From: Microthrixaceae bacterium
Lineage (GTDB): Bacteria > Actinomycetota > Acidimicrobiia > Acidimicrobiales > Microtrichaceae
DNA: 38,511 nt
Assembly: GCA_020439285.1 (NCBI GenBank)
Contig: JAGQSZ010000005.1
Coordinates: 1 to 38,511 of the forward strand
Reading direction: 5' to 3'
The position numbers and the translations under genes are program-made. Of this stretch, positions 1 to 7,079 are shown in pieces; the first letter of the stretch is position 1; the number at the start of each line of letters is the position of its first letter. The notes below the pieces were generated by a model. The model worked only from the letters and a program-made list of their open reading frames with translations, was not told the origin of the DNA and made no database searches.

Positions 1-2
1 CG

Positions 3-692
3 TTCAGTTCGGTGGTACTCGACACGAACGCGTTGTTGCGTCACTACAAGATCGAGGCCCAAGCACACGGATCGGTACACCTGTCGAGCATTTCCGCACG
101 CCAGGCGACAGGTTCGGCGCTCAAGGCCGGAGCTTTCATGTTCGGCGGGGCAATTGCACGCAACTCGATCGATGTACTCGTTGCAGGTGACCATGCGGCA
201 ACTGATCTCTATGGCCTTTACCTTCCCAAAGGCTCCCAACACATCGACAATGTCGTGACCGTTGAACACGCAGGTCGTCACGGCACCAGCCATCAGACCT
301 ACAAGGGAGTCATCGACGACCGGGCCCGGGGATCATTCAGCGGACACATCGTGGTCGATCACGGCACCGTAGGAACTGATGCGCATCAGTCCAACAAGAC
401 GTTGTTGCTGGACCCGGCAGCGCAGTCCGACTCTCGTCCCTGGCTCGAGATCTTTGCCGACGATGTGGCCTGCACCCACGGGTCAGCTATCGGACAACTC
501 GATGAAAAGGCCCTGTTCTACATGCGCAGCAGGGGAATTCCGATCGAGGATGCCCGGGCGATTCTCGTCGGTGGATTCATCAACGAGATCGTCGAGCGGT
601 TGACTACTGACTCTGTGCGCAAGGTGGTCATGGATCTCGTCAAGACGCAGGTCAGGTCGGGATTCACTGCCGAACTCGGAGGAGACCAATGA
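3..692 (+). CDS. sufD: Fe-S cluster assembly protein SufD (5'-truncated by window edge)
   Basis: This is the C-terminal 229 residues of a SufB/SufD-family scaffold subunit. The frame is open to the window edge, so the true start lies upstream. The beta-helical core ends in the family signature: NKTLLLDPAAQ, then LEIFADDVACTHGSAIGQLD, then ALFYMRSRGI and AILVGGFINEIVERL. The CTHG motif (Cys-x-His) matches SufD rather than SufB, which carries a CEHEA-type segment here; in E. coli SufD this Cys/His pair lies at the SufBC2D cluster-assembly site (family knowledge). SufD works in the cytoplasm with SufB and the ATPase SufC to build Fe-S clusters. The stop codon overlaps the sufT start (ATGA), so the two are translationally coupled. 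sufB and sufC are presumably upstream, outside the window. Confidence 0.95.
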   Translation, partial: FSSVVLDTNALLRHYKIEAQAHGSVHLSSISARQATGSALKAGAFMFGGAIARNSIDVLVAGDHAATDLYGLYLPKGSQHIDNVVTVEHAGRHGTSHQTYKGVIDDRARGSFSGHIVVDHGTVGTDAHQSNKTLLLDPAAQSDSRPWLEIFADDVACTHGSAIGQLDEKALFYMRSRGIPIEDARAILVGGFINEIVERLTTDSVRKVVMDLVKTQVRSGFTAELGGDQ

Positions 693-1249
693 GCATGAAC
701 GGCACCCGCGAAGTTGTCGAGGTGAGCCGCGATATTCCGGCGACAACCGTTCCGTACGGCGAGTCGACCACTCTGCCCGCTGGCGAGACCGTGACGATCG
801 TGCAGAACCTGGGTGGCAGCGTGACGGTCAGAACACCATTCGGTGTCCTACTGCGCGTGGATGGAGACAACTCCGACGCGTTGGGAATGGAACGTGACCT
901 CACCGAGCGTGCAGTGACACTCCACGGCAAAGGTCCGTTCTCTCTCGATCAGGTTCGTGCAGCGCTCCAGACGGTCTATGACCCCGAGATCCCGATCAGC
1001 ATCGTGGAACTGGGTCTCATCTACCGGCTCGATGAAGTCATGCAAGACGATGGGACGCGCCTGATAGAACTCGACATGACCATGACGGCTCCGGGATGCG
1101 GAATGGGTGACGTCATCTCCGGTGACGCCCAGCGAGCAATCCTGTCGGTCCCCGGTGTCGATGAAGTCGAGGTCAATGTGGTCTTCGATCCTCCTTGGAA
1201 CATGTCAATGATGTCCGAGGAGACGCGCTTGGAACTGGGCCTGCTGTGA
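689..1249 (+). CDS. sufT: Fe-S cluster assembly protein SufT (DUF59/MIP18 domain)
   Basis: The protein has 186 residues. The N-terminal ~75 residues (PYGESTTLPAGETVTIVQNL, GGSVTV) are the extension typical of long SufT proteins. Residues ~88-180 form a DUF59/MIP18 domain with YDPEIPISIVELGLIY, the TAPGCGMGD motif carrying the conserved Cys, and the final VVFDPPW. SufT-type proteins help transfer or mature Fe-S clusters alongside the SUF machinery; the exact biochemical step is less settled than for SufBCD. The ATG overlaps the sufD stop by four bases and the GTGA at its own end overlaps the next start, so all three genes are probably one transcript. The size is normal for the family. Confidence 0.93.
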   Translation: MSMNGTREVVEVSRDIPATTVPYGESTTLPAGETVTIVQNLGGSVTVRTPFGVLLRVDGDNSDALGMERDLTERAVTLHGKGPFSLDQVRAALQTVYDPEIPISIVELGLIYRLDEVMQDDGTRLIELDMTMTAPGCGMGDVISGDAQRAILSVPGVDEVEVNVVFDPPWNMSMMSEETRLELGLL

Positions 1250-1611
1250 AACGATCCCGTCAAGTGGCAGTCAAGCGGACCTACGATCCGGTTGACGCTG
1301 CGGACGGGACAAGGGTGCTTGTAGATCGGGTATGGCCCAGGGGCATATCCAAAGACAAGGCCCACCTCGATGAGTGGTGCAAGGACGTTGCACCGAGCAC
1401 CGAGTTGCGAAAGTGGTACGACCACGATCCAGCAAAGTACGAGTCGTTTCGGGAGCGGTACTCCACTGAGTTGGCAGAGGACCCGGCAGCAGCGGCCTTC
1501 TCTCACCTCGACGAGCTCGCGTCGGGTGGACAGCTAACCCTCCTGACCGCCTCGAAGGCCGTCGAGATCAGCCAAGCAGCTGTCCTAGCGTCGTTGCTCA
1601 ACGACGCCTGA
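1246..1611 (+). CDS. DUF488 family protein (YeaO/COG3189-like)
   Basis: This 121-residue protein belongs to the short DUF488 group. Visible family segments are VKRTYDP near the N-terminus, the conserved RVLVDRVWPRGISK, then LDEWCKDVAPSTELRKWYDHDP, F-x-x-RY, and a closing LTLLTASK strand. The biochemical function of the group is not established; some annotations suggest a Rossmann-like or nucleotide-binding fold. I place the start at GTG 1246, which overlaps the sufT stop (GTGA) and puts the conserved VKRTYDP near the N-terminus. An ATG at 1195 would add 17 residues that overlap sufT and look unrelated. Co-transcription with sufT is likely, but a role in Fe-S metabolism is not shown. Confidence 0.85.
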   Translation: MKRSRQVAVKRTYDPVDAADGTRVLVDRVWPRGISKDKAHLDEWCKDVAPSTELRKWYDHDPAKYESFRERYSTELAEDPAAAAFSHLDELASGGQLTLLTASKAVEISQAAVLASLLNDA

Positions 1612-1626
1612 CTATCAGCGGACGGC

Positions 1627-2040
1627 TCAGCCCAACTCGTCGAGGAGATCCGCCATCTCGGTTCTGAACCGTTGGAGCTCATCGCGGTGAGCCAGCGACA
1701 GCGAAGCGAGGATCTCTTCGCCCTGAGTGGTCAACTTGATCAGTTGTCGTCGGGCGTCGTGTTCATCTGGCTCGGCCTCTACCAATCCTGACGAACTGGC
1801 TCTTTGGACGAGTTCGACTGCTGAGTGGTGACGCAGTTGGAGTACCTCGGCCAGATCTCCGACTGCTGGCAGGTCAGTGCCGTCCCAGCCCTTTATTGCC
1901 AACATCAGTTGGTGCTGGGCAGGGGTCACACCAGCTGCACGGGCTGCTTCTTCGGAGAACCGCTGGAACACTCGGAGTGCGTATCTGAACTTGGCGAGGG
2001 TTCGGTAGTCGCGAGCGGACAGTGATCTTGAGTTCATCAC
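1627..2040 (-). CDS. MarR-family transcriptional regulator
   Basis: This 137-residue winged-helix regulator has a helical N-terminus (residues ~8-40), then a helix-turn-helix and wing around residues 58-110. PAVGDLAEVLQLRHHSAVELVQRASSSGLVEAE is the recognition region and the DEHDARRQLIKLT motif is the MarR wing (consensus D.RD.R...L.LT). It is the second gene of a two-gene operon with the ClC-type channel: the start GTG overlaps the ClC stop by four bases, with ATG 2037 as an alternative start. MarR proteins bind short palindromes as dimers and usually autoregulate. A 19-bp perfect palindrome lies just upstream of the ClC gene, so feedback control of this operon is a reasonable inference. The ligand is unknown. 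Confidence 0.88.
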   Translation of the reverse strand: MMNSRSLSARDYRTLAKFRYALRVFQRFSEEAARAAGVTPAQHQLMLAIKGWDGTDLPAVGDLAEVLQLRHHSAVELVQRASSSGLVEAEPDEHDARRQLIKLTTQGEEILASLSLAHRDELQRFRTEMADLLDELG

Positions 2041-3290
2041 GTCTCCTGTCCCGCTCCACGGGGCCGTTGAGTGTCGATCACATTGACCGAATTCGTCGCC
2101 ACGAGCGCTACGACCGCGGCGATGATAGTCACCGGCAGCAACGTCAATCCGGTCATCTCGGTGATGACGAGCGTGGTGCCGAGAGGTGTCTTAGTGACTC
2201 CCACGTTGAGAGCGATCATCAGGCATGCCATCAGGATCGAGACATGCACTCCGGGGAACCAGATATGTGCAAGCTGGCCAAGGGTTGCGCCCATGAAGAA
2301 GAGAGGAATGATGAAACCGCCCTTCCATCCACTTGCCATGGTGACCGTCGTTCCGAGCAGCTTTGCCAGAGTCGCCACGGCAAGAACCCCGGCAGTTAGT
2401 CGCAGATCGGGGAATGCCTCGATCTGAATCTTGCCGTTGGTGAGGGCATATGGAGACCACAGGCCGAGCAGCCCGAGGGCCAGTCCACCCAGGACGTATC
2501 TGGGGGAGGTCGGAACCTTCTTGAAGAACCACGACATGATTGCTGCGACCTTTGCGAAGACAACAGCGCCGAGTGCTCCAGCAAGGCCGAGCACTACAGC
2601 AATTAGTAGATCCCGTGCGTGCAGGGTGGGCACGGGAGGGAAGCTCCATATCGGCTTGATGCCCAGGTCGCCCACGGCGGTGTAGACCCCCAGCCCGCAC
2701 AGGGAGCCGATGATCGCAGGAAGAAGTGCCTCGTAGTACTGAAGTCCGCGGCGATGCAGGATCTCCAACGCGAACAGAGCCGAGCCGAGAGGGGCGCCAA
2801 AGAGAATTGTGAGCCCCGCTGCCATTCCTGTGATGGTGAGTGTCCGAACGTCGGTCATCGGCCTGTTCAACCTCGTTCCGACAACGGTCCCCAACGTTCC
2901 CGCTGTTTGGGTCATTGGGGCCTCTGGGCCCATGCCGGCTCCTGCCGCGATGCAGAGCAATGAGGCAGGGATGAGCGAGCGGAGGGAGCGCACATCCTCA
3001 GCTCCGCCTAGAACATGGATGTTGCCGACTAGGAGTTCGACGTCACCGGTCTCACCCCCGATCTTGGTGATCATCGCCACGACAGCGCCGACGGCAACGA
3101 AGATGAAGATCTGCGTCAGGCCCGAATTGTGTCCGGGGCCGAGCACCTCAGTCAGCAAGTGGAGGACCGCAATGTAGGCAGCACCGAGTAGGCCGCCGAT
3201 GATGCCAACCACAATGACGATGGGGGTGAGGCCAGAACGAACATGGATGACCGCATCAGAGAGAACCGAACGCATGAATGGGGGACGCAC
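2037..3290 (-). CDS. ClC-family chloride channel/transporter
   Basis: This is a 417-residue polytopic membrane protein. Family landmarks are the GPEAP segment (residues ~122-126), which keeps the Glu that acts as the gate in ClC proteins (GREGP in E. coli), and GGFIIPLFFMGATLG near residue 325, corresponding to the GxFxP anion-binding motif. The first selectivity motif (GSGIP) is not preserved; the equivalent stretch reads GGETGDVE, so ion selectivity could differ from classical chloride carriers. There is no C-terminal CBS domain. GTG 3290 is preferred over ATG 3275 because a TACGAT hexamer lies exactly six bases before it, as in leaderless mRNAs. It is followed by an overlapping marR gene, suggesting ligand-controlled expression. 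Confidence 0.88.
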   Translation of the reverse strand: MRPPFMRSVLSDAVIHVRSGLTPIVIVVGIIGGLLGAAYIAVLHLLTEVLGPGHNSGLTQIFIFVAVGAVVAMITKIGGETGDVELLVGNIHVLGGAEDVRSLRSLIPASLLCIAAGAGMGPEAPMTQTAGTLGTVVGTRLNRPMTDVRTLTITGMAAGLTILFGAPLGSALFALEILHRRGLQYYEALLPAIIGSLCGLGVYTAVGDLGIKPIWSFPPVPTLHARDLLIAVVLGLAGALGAVVFAKVAAIMSWFFKKVPTSPRYVLGGLALGLLGLWSPYALTNGKIQIEAFPDLRLTAGVLAVATLAKLLGTTVTMASGWKGGFIIPLFFMGATLGQLAHIWFPGVHVSILMACLMIALNVGVTKTPLGTTLVITEMTGLTLLPVTIIAAVVALVATNSVNVIDTQRPRGAGQET

Positions 3291-3293
3291 ATA

Positions 3294-3312
3294 TATATCG
3301 TATCCCGATATA
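3294..3312. promoter_or_regulatory. 19-bp palindrome, candidate MarR operator
   Basis: A perfect inverted repeat, TATATCG-5 nt-CGATATA, overlaps the putative -10 element of the ClC-marR operon (3297-3302). The size and symmetry suit a MarR dimer and the position would block RNA polymerase. Assigning it to the marR gene of the same operon is inference. Confidence 0.6.
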
Positions 3313-3327
3313 AAATGATTCAGTCAA
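3297..3327 (-). promoter_or_regulatory. Promoter of ClC-marR operon, leaderless type
   Basis: On the minus strand there is TTGACT (3327-3322), a 19-nt spacer, then TACGAT (3302-3297), followed by six bases and GTG 3290. The start codon would be the transcription start. No Shine-Dalgarno sequence is visible. Confidence 0.55.
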
Positions 3328-3360
3328 TTCAGCCGAGGACAAGCGGCTGGGGAGTTGACT

Positions 3361-3801
3361 TCAGGATCGCTCCTCATTACTGAGGCGGATCACTGCGGCG
3401 ATCCCCAAGGGGCGCAGAGCACGGTCTGAACGAAGTGCCGAGAGGCTGATCTCTAGTGGGATGCAACTGCCATCACGGTGTAATCCGGAGGTGTGAACGA
3501 TCGATCGACCGATCGATTGGTCCTCGCCTCTTATCTCTGCGAAGAACTGGTCCCGGTGCCTATTGCGCAGCTGTTCTGGAATGATGATGTCTACCGAGTC
3601 ACCCATCACGCGGTTTGCTTCCCATCCGAACAAGCGCTCTGCTGCACTGTTCCAAAACGTGATCCTGCGGTCGGCGTCACAGATGACGACGGCGTCGCTG
3701 AGGTCGATCAGAAGCCGTGCCAGTGCTTGTTGTGACGGCACCTCGATCGGCTCATCGTTCAGATGCGCCCAGCAGGCTGGGTCCCCACCCTCGTCCATCA
3801 C
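3361..3801 (-). CDS. Small PAS-domain protein
   Basis: This 146-residue protein consists almost entirely of one PAS domain (residues ~25-140). Visible motifs are LLIDLSDAVVICDADRRITFWNSAAERLFGW, then the segment around IIPEQLRNRHRDQFF, and HRDGSCIPLEISLSAL, which corresponds to the G..hPvEhs beta strands. No kinase, GGDEF, HTH or other output domain is attached, so it is a stand-alone sensor module or a partner of a separate output protein. Start GTG 3801 (or ATG 3798) follows GGAG at a suitable distance. It is divergent from the oxidoreductase gene (62-bp gap) and upstream of the ClC gene on the same strand. The ligand and role are unknown. Confidence 0.8.
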   Translation of the reverse strand: MMDEGGDPACWAHLNDEPIEVPSQQALARLLIDLSDAVVICDADRRITFWNSAAERLFGWEANRVMGDSVDIIIPEQLRNRHRDQFFAEIRGEDQSIGRSIVHTSGLHRDGSCIPLEISLSALRSDRALRPLGIAAVIRLSNEERS

Positions 3802-3863
3802 TTGATCTCCAACATCTGTTGCTTGGTCTCAATAATGGGTCAACGTTGCTGTGCTCGGCGGCA

Positions 3864-5180
3864 ATGGCAACACCATCTGTTTGTGAGTGCAAGACTCAGC
3901 AGGTGGCTGAAGACCCTGAGTCGTTGACAAATCCTGATTCCCCCAAGCTCTTTGAGTCTGCAGATCTCGGGCCGGTGACTCTTCGTAACCGCTTTATCAA
4001 AGCAGCGACTTTCGAGGGTGTCAGCCGGAACGGTCACGTTACCGATGAGCTCATCGAGTTCCATCGGGAGATGGCTAGCGGTGGAGTCGGAATGACCACG
4101 GTGGCATACATGGCGGTCCTCCCAGAGGGTCGCACGCACCGCGATTGTCTAGTCGCCTACACCTCATCGGTGCCCGAACTCCGTCGATTGACTGACGCTG
4201 TTCACTCCGAGGGTGCGCTTGTGTCCGCGCAGGTCGGCCATGCCGGGCCGGTTGCCAACGCCTCCTCGAATGGGGGCAAGGCTCTGGCGCCCAGCAGATG
4301 GTTCAACCCGCTCGGATTTAGATTCGCGAAAATTGCGGATAGCACCGACATCGCAGAAGTCATAGCGGCTTATGTCCGTACTGCTCAGCTGTGCAGAGAG
4401 TCTGGCTTCGACGCAATCGAGGTCCATGTTGGACACAACTATCTGTTCAGCTCGTTCCTGAGCCCGCAGTTGAACAGGCGACAGGATTCCTACGGGGGGT
4501 CGATCGAGAATCGGGCGCGGATAACCCTGGATACCTTGCGCGCGGTAAGGGCTGCTGTCGGCAACGACTTGGCCATCACAGCTAAGTTGAACATGGTCGA
4601 TGGTTACCGCGGAGGTCTGAAGATCGAGGACTCGATCCAGGTGGCCAAGTGGATGCAAGATGAACAACTCGTCGACGCGATCGAGTTGACTGCCGGTAGT
4701 TCCCTGATGAATCCGATGTTCTATTTCAAGGGTGATCCGCCGGTGAAGCAGTTCATCAAGACTCTCCCTTGGTATCTGCGACCTGGCTTCGCCCTGGTGG
4801 GCAAGAAGTTCCTGAAGGCCTATCCGTATAACGAGGCCTACTTCTATGAGATGGCAAAACAGTTCAGATCGGCGTTGGACCTGCCATTGATTCTGATGGG
4901 GGGAGTCTCGAATCTGGATACGGCTCAGCAGGCACTCGTTGACGGATTCGAGTTCGTCGCAATGGGTCGGGCGCTTCTGTATGACCCCTTCATCATCGAG
5001 TCATATCGTCAGGGCTCGGCGACCGAGTCCGGCTGCATCCATTGCAATCTTTGCATGACAACTATCTACAGTGGGACCCATTGTCCGATCAGCGATCCGT
5101 GGCCAGGTGACCAGGTCCCGCAGAAGTATCACGCGTCGATGTCGAACCGGCGAGATAAATCAAGAAACCTCTTGCATTAG
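3864..5180 (+). CDS. NADH:flavin oxidoreductase, Old Yellow Enzyme-like
   Basis: This 438-residue TIM-barrel FMN oxidoreductase of the OYE/2,4-dienoyl-CoA reductase superfamily begins its domain at residue ~29 (LFESADLGPVTLRNRFIKAATFEG). HVGHNYLFSSFLSP-x-x-NRR-x-D-x-YGGS-x-ENR at ~190-215 is the catalytic and substrate-binding signature. MGGVSN and FVAMGRALLYDP near 345-375 bind the FMN phosphate. The tail holds Cys391, Cys394, Cys397 and Cys407, recalling the [4Fe-4S] site of dienoyl-CoA reductases but with shorter spacing (CX2CX2CX9C). There is no C-terminal FAD/NAD domain. I chose ATG 3864 because the barrel begins soon after it; the 49 residues upstream in frame overlap the divergent PAS gene and look like chance coding. 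The substrate is unknown. Confidence 0.85.
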   Translation: MATPSVCECKTQQVAEDPESLTNPDSPKLFESADLGPVTLRNRFIKAATFEGVSRNGHVTDELIEFHREMASGGVGMTTVAYMAVLPEGRTHRDCLVAYTSSVPELRRLTDAVHSEGALVSAQVGHAGPVANASSNGGKALAPSRWFNPLGFRFAKIADSTDIAEVIAAYVRTAQLCRESGFDAIEVHVGHNYLFSSFLSPQLNRRQDSYGGSIENRARITLDTLRAVRAAVGNDLAITAKLNMVDGYRGGLKIEDSIQVAKWMQDEQLVDAIELTAGSSLMNPMFYFKGDPPVKQFIKTLPWYLRPGFALVGKKFLKAYPYNEAYFYEMAKQFRSALDLPLILMGGVSNLDTAQQALVDGFEFVAMGRALLYDPFIIESYRQGSATESGCIHCNLCMTTIYSGTHCPISDPWPGDQVPQKYHASMSNRRDKSRNLLH

Positions 5181-5202
5181 CAGGCTTTGGGTATCAACAT
5201 AG

Positions 5203-5226
5203 GTAATTACGTTGATGTAATTACAT
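5203..5226. promoter_or_regulatory. Doubled AT-rich palindrome upstream of whiB2-like gene
   Basis: The self-palindromic octamer GTAATTAC occurs twice, at 5203-5210 and 5217-5224, with a 6-nt spacer. The second copy sits inside the perfect 12-bp palindrome ATGTAATTACAT (5215-5226). This suggests a two-site operator in the 23-bp to 137-bp gap between the oxidoreductase stop and the whiB start. The cognate regulator is unknown. Confidence 0.5.
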
Positions 5227-5316
5227 CGTCTCCTGTTTGAAGTGGGTCGAGAGTTCAAGTTTGGGGGGACTCGATCTACCGAGAATGGGAGCGGGGGTGA
5301 CTCGGGAGACGCAACT

Positions 5317-5604
5317 GTGACTGGTGAAACGATCGAGCCGGAGGGATGGCAACTGCTTGCCAACTGCCTCGGAGTCGACCCTGACTTGTTCTTCCCCGAA
5401 CGAGGGGCATCCACGAAGGAGGCCAAGTCGGTCTGTCAAGGATGCGTGGTTCGCGAGGAGTGCTTGGAATACGCGCTCGCAAACGGCGAGAAGTTCGGCA
5501 TCTGGGGTGGGCTCAGCGAGCGTGAGCGCAGGCGTATCCGCCGGCAGCGAGCATTGGCGCGTGCTGCAGCCCAACTGGGCGACCCCAAGCCTCAGTCAGC
5601 CTGA
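5317..5604 (+). CDS. whiB2: WhiB-family regulator, WhiB2/WhmD-like
   Basis: This 95-residue protein carries the four-Cys [4Fe-4S] signature at Cys17, Cys40, Cys43 and Cys49 (C-x22-C-x2-C-x5-C), then the GIWGGLSERERRR turn and basic tail that bind sigma factor and DNA in Wbl proteins. The stretch PDLFFPERGASTKEAKSVC and CLEYAL-x(5)-KFGIWGG resembles mycobacterial WhiB2/WhmD and Streptomyces WhiB, which act in septation and sporulation (family knowledge, recalled rather than searched). I chose GTG 5317, preceded by GGGAG at 8 nt; an in-frame GTG at 5242 would add 25 low-complexity residues without a ribosome site. The stop codon is two bases from the stop of the convergent gene. The doubled palindrome upstream probably governs its expression. 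Confidence 0.88.
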   Translation: MTGETIEPEGWQLLANCLGVDPDLFFPERGASTKEAKSVCQGCVVREECLEYALANGEKFGIWGGLSERERRRIRRQRALARAAAQLGDPKPQSA

Positions 5605-5612
5605 TCTCAGGC
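5599..5612. terminator. Short hairpin spanning two convergent stop codons
   Basis: GCCTGA-TC-TCAGGC forms a six-base-pair symmetric repeat made of the last codons and stops of the whiB2-like gene and the cyclo-ligase gene. There is no T-tract, so termination is only a possibility. Confidence 0.25.
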
Positions 5613-6272
5613 GCCACCCGCACGAGTGGTGCGCGTGATCTTATCCGTGATGATCAATTGCATTGGGATGTCCCACGCTGCTGATTCGATTCGCGGGACG
5701 AGTTGGAACTCGAACGCGAAGCCGATCAAGAGTGGCTCGGACTGGGACGCGTCTTCGTTGGCCAGCGCTCGGTCGTAGTAGCCGGCGCCCATCCCAACCC
5801 TGGTCCCGTATGGATCGACTGCGACGCATGGAACAACGACGGCTGTCAGCGAGCTCGCGTCAAGTTCTGGTTGTTGCGGCAACGGTTCGCCTATGCCGAA
5901 CTCGTTCTTAGACAGGTCGTCGCCCTCGGACCAGAGTCTGAAACACATCGATTCGCTGTTGCCGATGACCGGAAGCCAGGTGGACCAGCCTGCACCGGCC
6001 AGATCGCCAATCGCAGGTAGCGGAGAGATCTCGCCATCGACGGGGAGATAAATTCCCAGACGACGCTCGCCAGTGCTGCGGTGCATTGATTCAAGAGTGT
6101 CGACCAGATGCGAACAAGCTGAAGCCTCTGCTTCGGAGCGAGTTGTGGAATCGATGCCCCTGCGTAGGCCCCGCATCTGTGTACGGATGGCGGTTCGTTC
6201 ACCTCGGGGGTCGCCTGCTGGGTCAGTTCGGGTCATCTGCAACGGTTGGGTCTGAGGGTTGCCCGCTGCCAC
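5607..6272 (-). CDS. 5-formyltetrahydrofolate cyclo-ligase
   Basis: The enzyme converts 5-formyl-THF and ATP to 5,10-methenyl-THF in one-carbon metabolism. The 221-residue product shows the family order: an N-terminal helical basic region (RTQMRGLRRGID), YLPVDGEISP near residue 75, an FGIGEP segment, VVVPCVAVDPYGTRVGMGAGYYDR (the G-x-G-x-GYYDR nucleotide/folate loop, ~145-170), and LLIGFAFEFQLVP. The length is slightly above the usual 180-200 residues because the N-terminus is uncertain: GTG 6272 gives 221 residues and ATG 6236 gives 209. Neither start has a convincing ribosome site or -10, so the start is unresolved. The gene is divergent from tatA with an ~85-bp gap. Confidence 0.9.
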   Translation of the reverse strand: MAAGNPQTQPLQMTRTDPAGDPRGERTAIRTQMRGLRRGIDSTTRSEAEASACSHLVDTLESMHRSTGERRLGIYLPVDGEISPLPAIGDLAGAGWSTWLPVIGNSESMCFRLWSEGDDLSKNEFGIGEPLPQQPELDASSLTAVVVPCVAVDPYGTRVGMGAGYYDRALANEDASQSEPLLIGFAFEFQLVPRIESAAWDIPMQLIITDKITRTTRAGGA

Positions 6273-6345
6273 GGTGGCTCAGGCAGCAACTATTGGTTCT
6301 CTTCGAATATCGGGCGAGCGATCGGCGCTCCAGCGTTGGCGAATG

Positions 6346-6351
6346 TAACCT
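6346..6351 (+). promoter_or_regulatory. Leaderless-type -10 (TAACCT) of tatA
   Basis: TAACCT is followed by six bases and the tatA ATG. No Shine-Dalgarno sequence is present, and the position matches leaderless transcription. Confidence 0.5.
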
Positions 6352-6357
6352 GACGCT

Positions 6358-6552
6358 ATGAACCTTGGTGGCAACGAAGTGCTAATAGTCGTCATACTTG
6401 CCCTCGTCATATTCGGTGGCTCCCAGCTCCCCAAGATCGCTCGAAACCTTGGTAGCGCTCAGAAGGAATTCAAGAAGGGACTCGCCGAGTCCAAGGCGGA
6501 GGGTAAGGACGAAGAAGAATCAAAGTCAGAGGCCGCGTCCAGCGACAGCTGA
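6358..6552 (+). CDS. tatA: Sec-independent translocase subunit TatA/E
   Basis: This 64-residue protein has the classic TatA layout: a short periplasmic N-terminus, one membrane helix (VLIVVILALVIFGGSQLPK, residues ~9-27) ending in the FGG-x-x-LP hinge, an amphipathic helix (IARNLGSAQKEFKKGL) with the conserved F-K-K, and an acidic charged tail. It oligomerises to form the twin-arginine pathway pore for folded proteins. No tatB or tatC lies in the window, so it works with subunits encoded elsewhere. It is monocistronic: divergent from the cyclo-ligase and closed by a 12-bp stem hairpin immediately downstream. Confidence 0.93.
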   Translation: MNLGGNEVLIVVILALVIFGGSQLPKIARNLGSAQKEFKKGLAESKAEGKDEEESKSEAASSDS

Positions 6553-6564
6553 GTAGATCGGTCC

Positions 6565-6599
6565 TGACCGGGTAGCTGTCGAGTGCGGCTACCCGGTCA
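6565..6599. terminator. Bidirectional hairpin terminator between tatA and whiB
   Basis: A perfect 12-bp stem (6565-6576 with 6588-6599, beginning TGACCGGGTAGC) encloses an 11-nt loop. It fills the gap between convergent genes and lies directly after the whiB stop. Neither side has a strong T-tract, but placement and stability support termination in both directions. Confidence 0.7.
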
Positions 6600-6600
6600 A

Positions 6601-6876
6601 TCAGACTGATTGAGGTGCTTGAGCAGCTGCGCGTCGTTCAGCAGCGCGGCGCTTGAGAATCCGGCGACGCTCGCGTTCTGACGTGCCTCCCCAAACGCCG
6701 TGGTCAATTCTGTTCTCTAGGGCGTATTCCAAGCATTGGGTCTTGACGGGGCACGTTGCGCACACGTGGCGCGCCAACTCCACGCCAACCCCGTCGGATG
6801 GGAAGAAGAAGTCGGGTGCCTTGTTGGCGCAATTGCCATTTGCCATCCAACTGGTATTTGCAGGTGTTGGCTTCAT
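6601..6876 (-). CDS. WhiB-family transcriptional regulator
   Basis: This second Wbl protein has 91 residues, with Cys16, Cys39, Cys42 and Cys48 in the same C-x22-C-x2-C-x5-C spacing as the other copy. GVWGGTSERERRRILKRR and an Ala/Arg-rich basic tail follow. Such proteins hold a [4Fe-4S] cluster and bind the main sigma factor. I start at ATG 6876. The frame continues open to GTG 6999, but that would put 41 unrelated residues ahead of the conserved core and would include a CRP-like palindrome in coding sequence. The subgroup is unclear: the CRP-like site recalls mycobacterial whiB1, but the sequence is not diagnostic. It is separated from tatA by a terminator. Confidence 0.85.
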   Translation of the reverse strand: MKPTPANTSWMANGNCANKAPDFFFPSDGVGVELARHVCATCPVKTQCLEYALENRIDHGVWGGTSERERRRILKRRAAERRAAAQAPQSV

Positions 6877-6958
6877 ACAAAGATTCTGACGCTCTAGGCC
6901 GTCATTTTGTTCCAAATAGTTTTCGGGCCTGAGAGTCACCTTACGGCCGGGAGTAGAA

Positions 6959-6972
6959 GTGACGTTCGTCAC
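6959..6972. promoter_or_regulatory. CRP-like site upstream of whiB
   Basis: GTGA-N6-TCAC is a perfect half-site pair in the CRP/FNR consensus arrangement (GTGACGTTCGTCAC). It lies 83-96 bases upstream of the proposed ATG 6876. In M. tuberculosis the whiB1 promoter is bound by the cAMP receptor protein (established); the same link here is inference. Confidence 0.5.
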
Positions 6973-7079
6973 ATCGACTAAGTGTGCTGCTGAACGCACC
7001 CTTCGCTCGGGCTGAGAGCACCTTCACGAAAAAGGCATAAGTGCTTTCGAGGCGCTCCGGACTGGCGCATATTTGTTGC

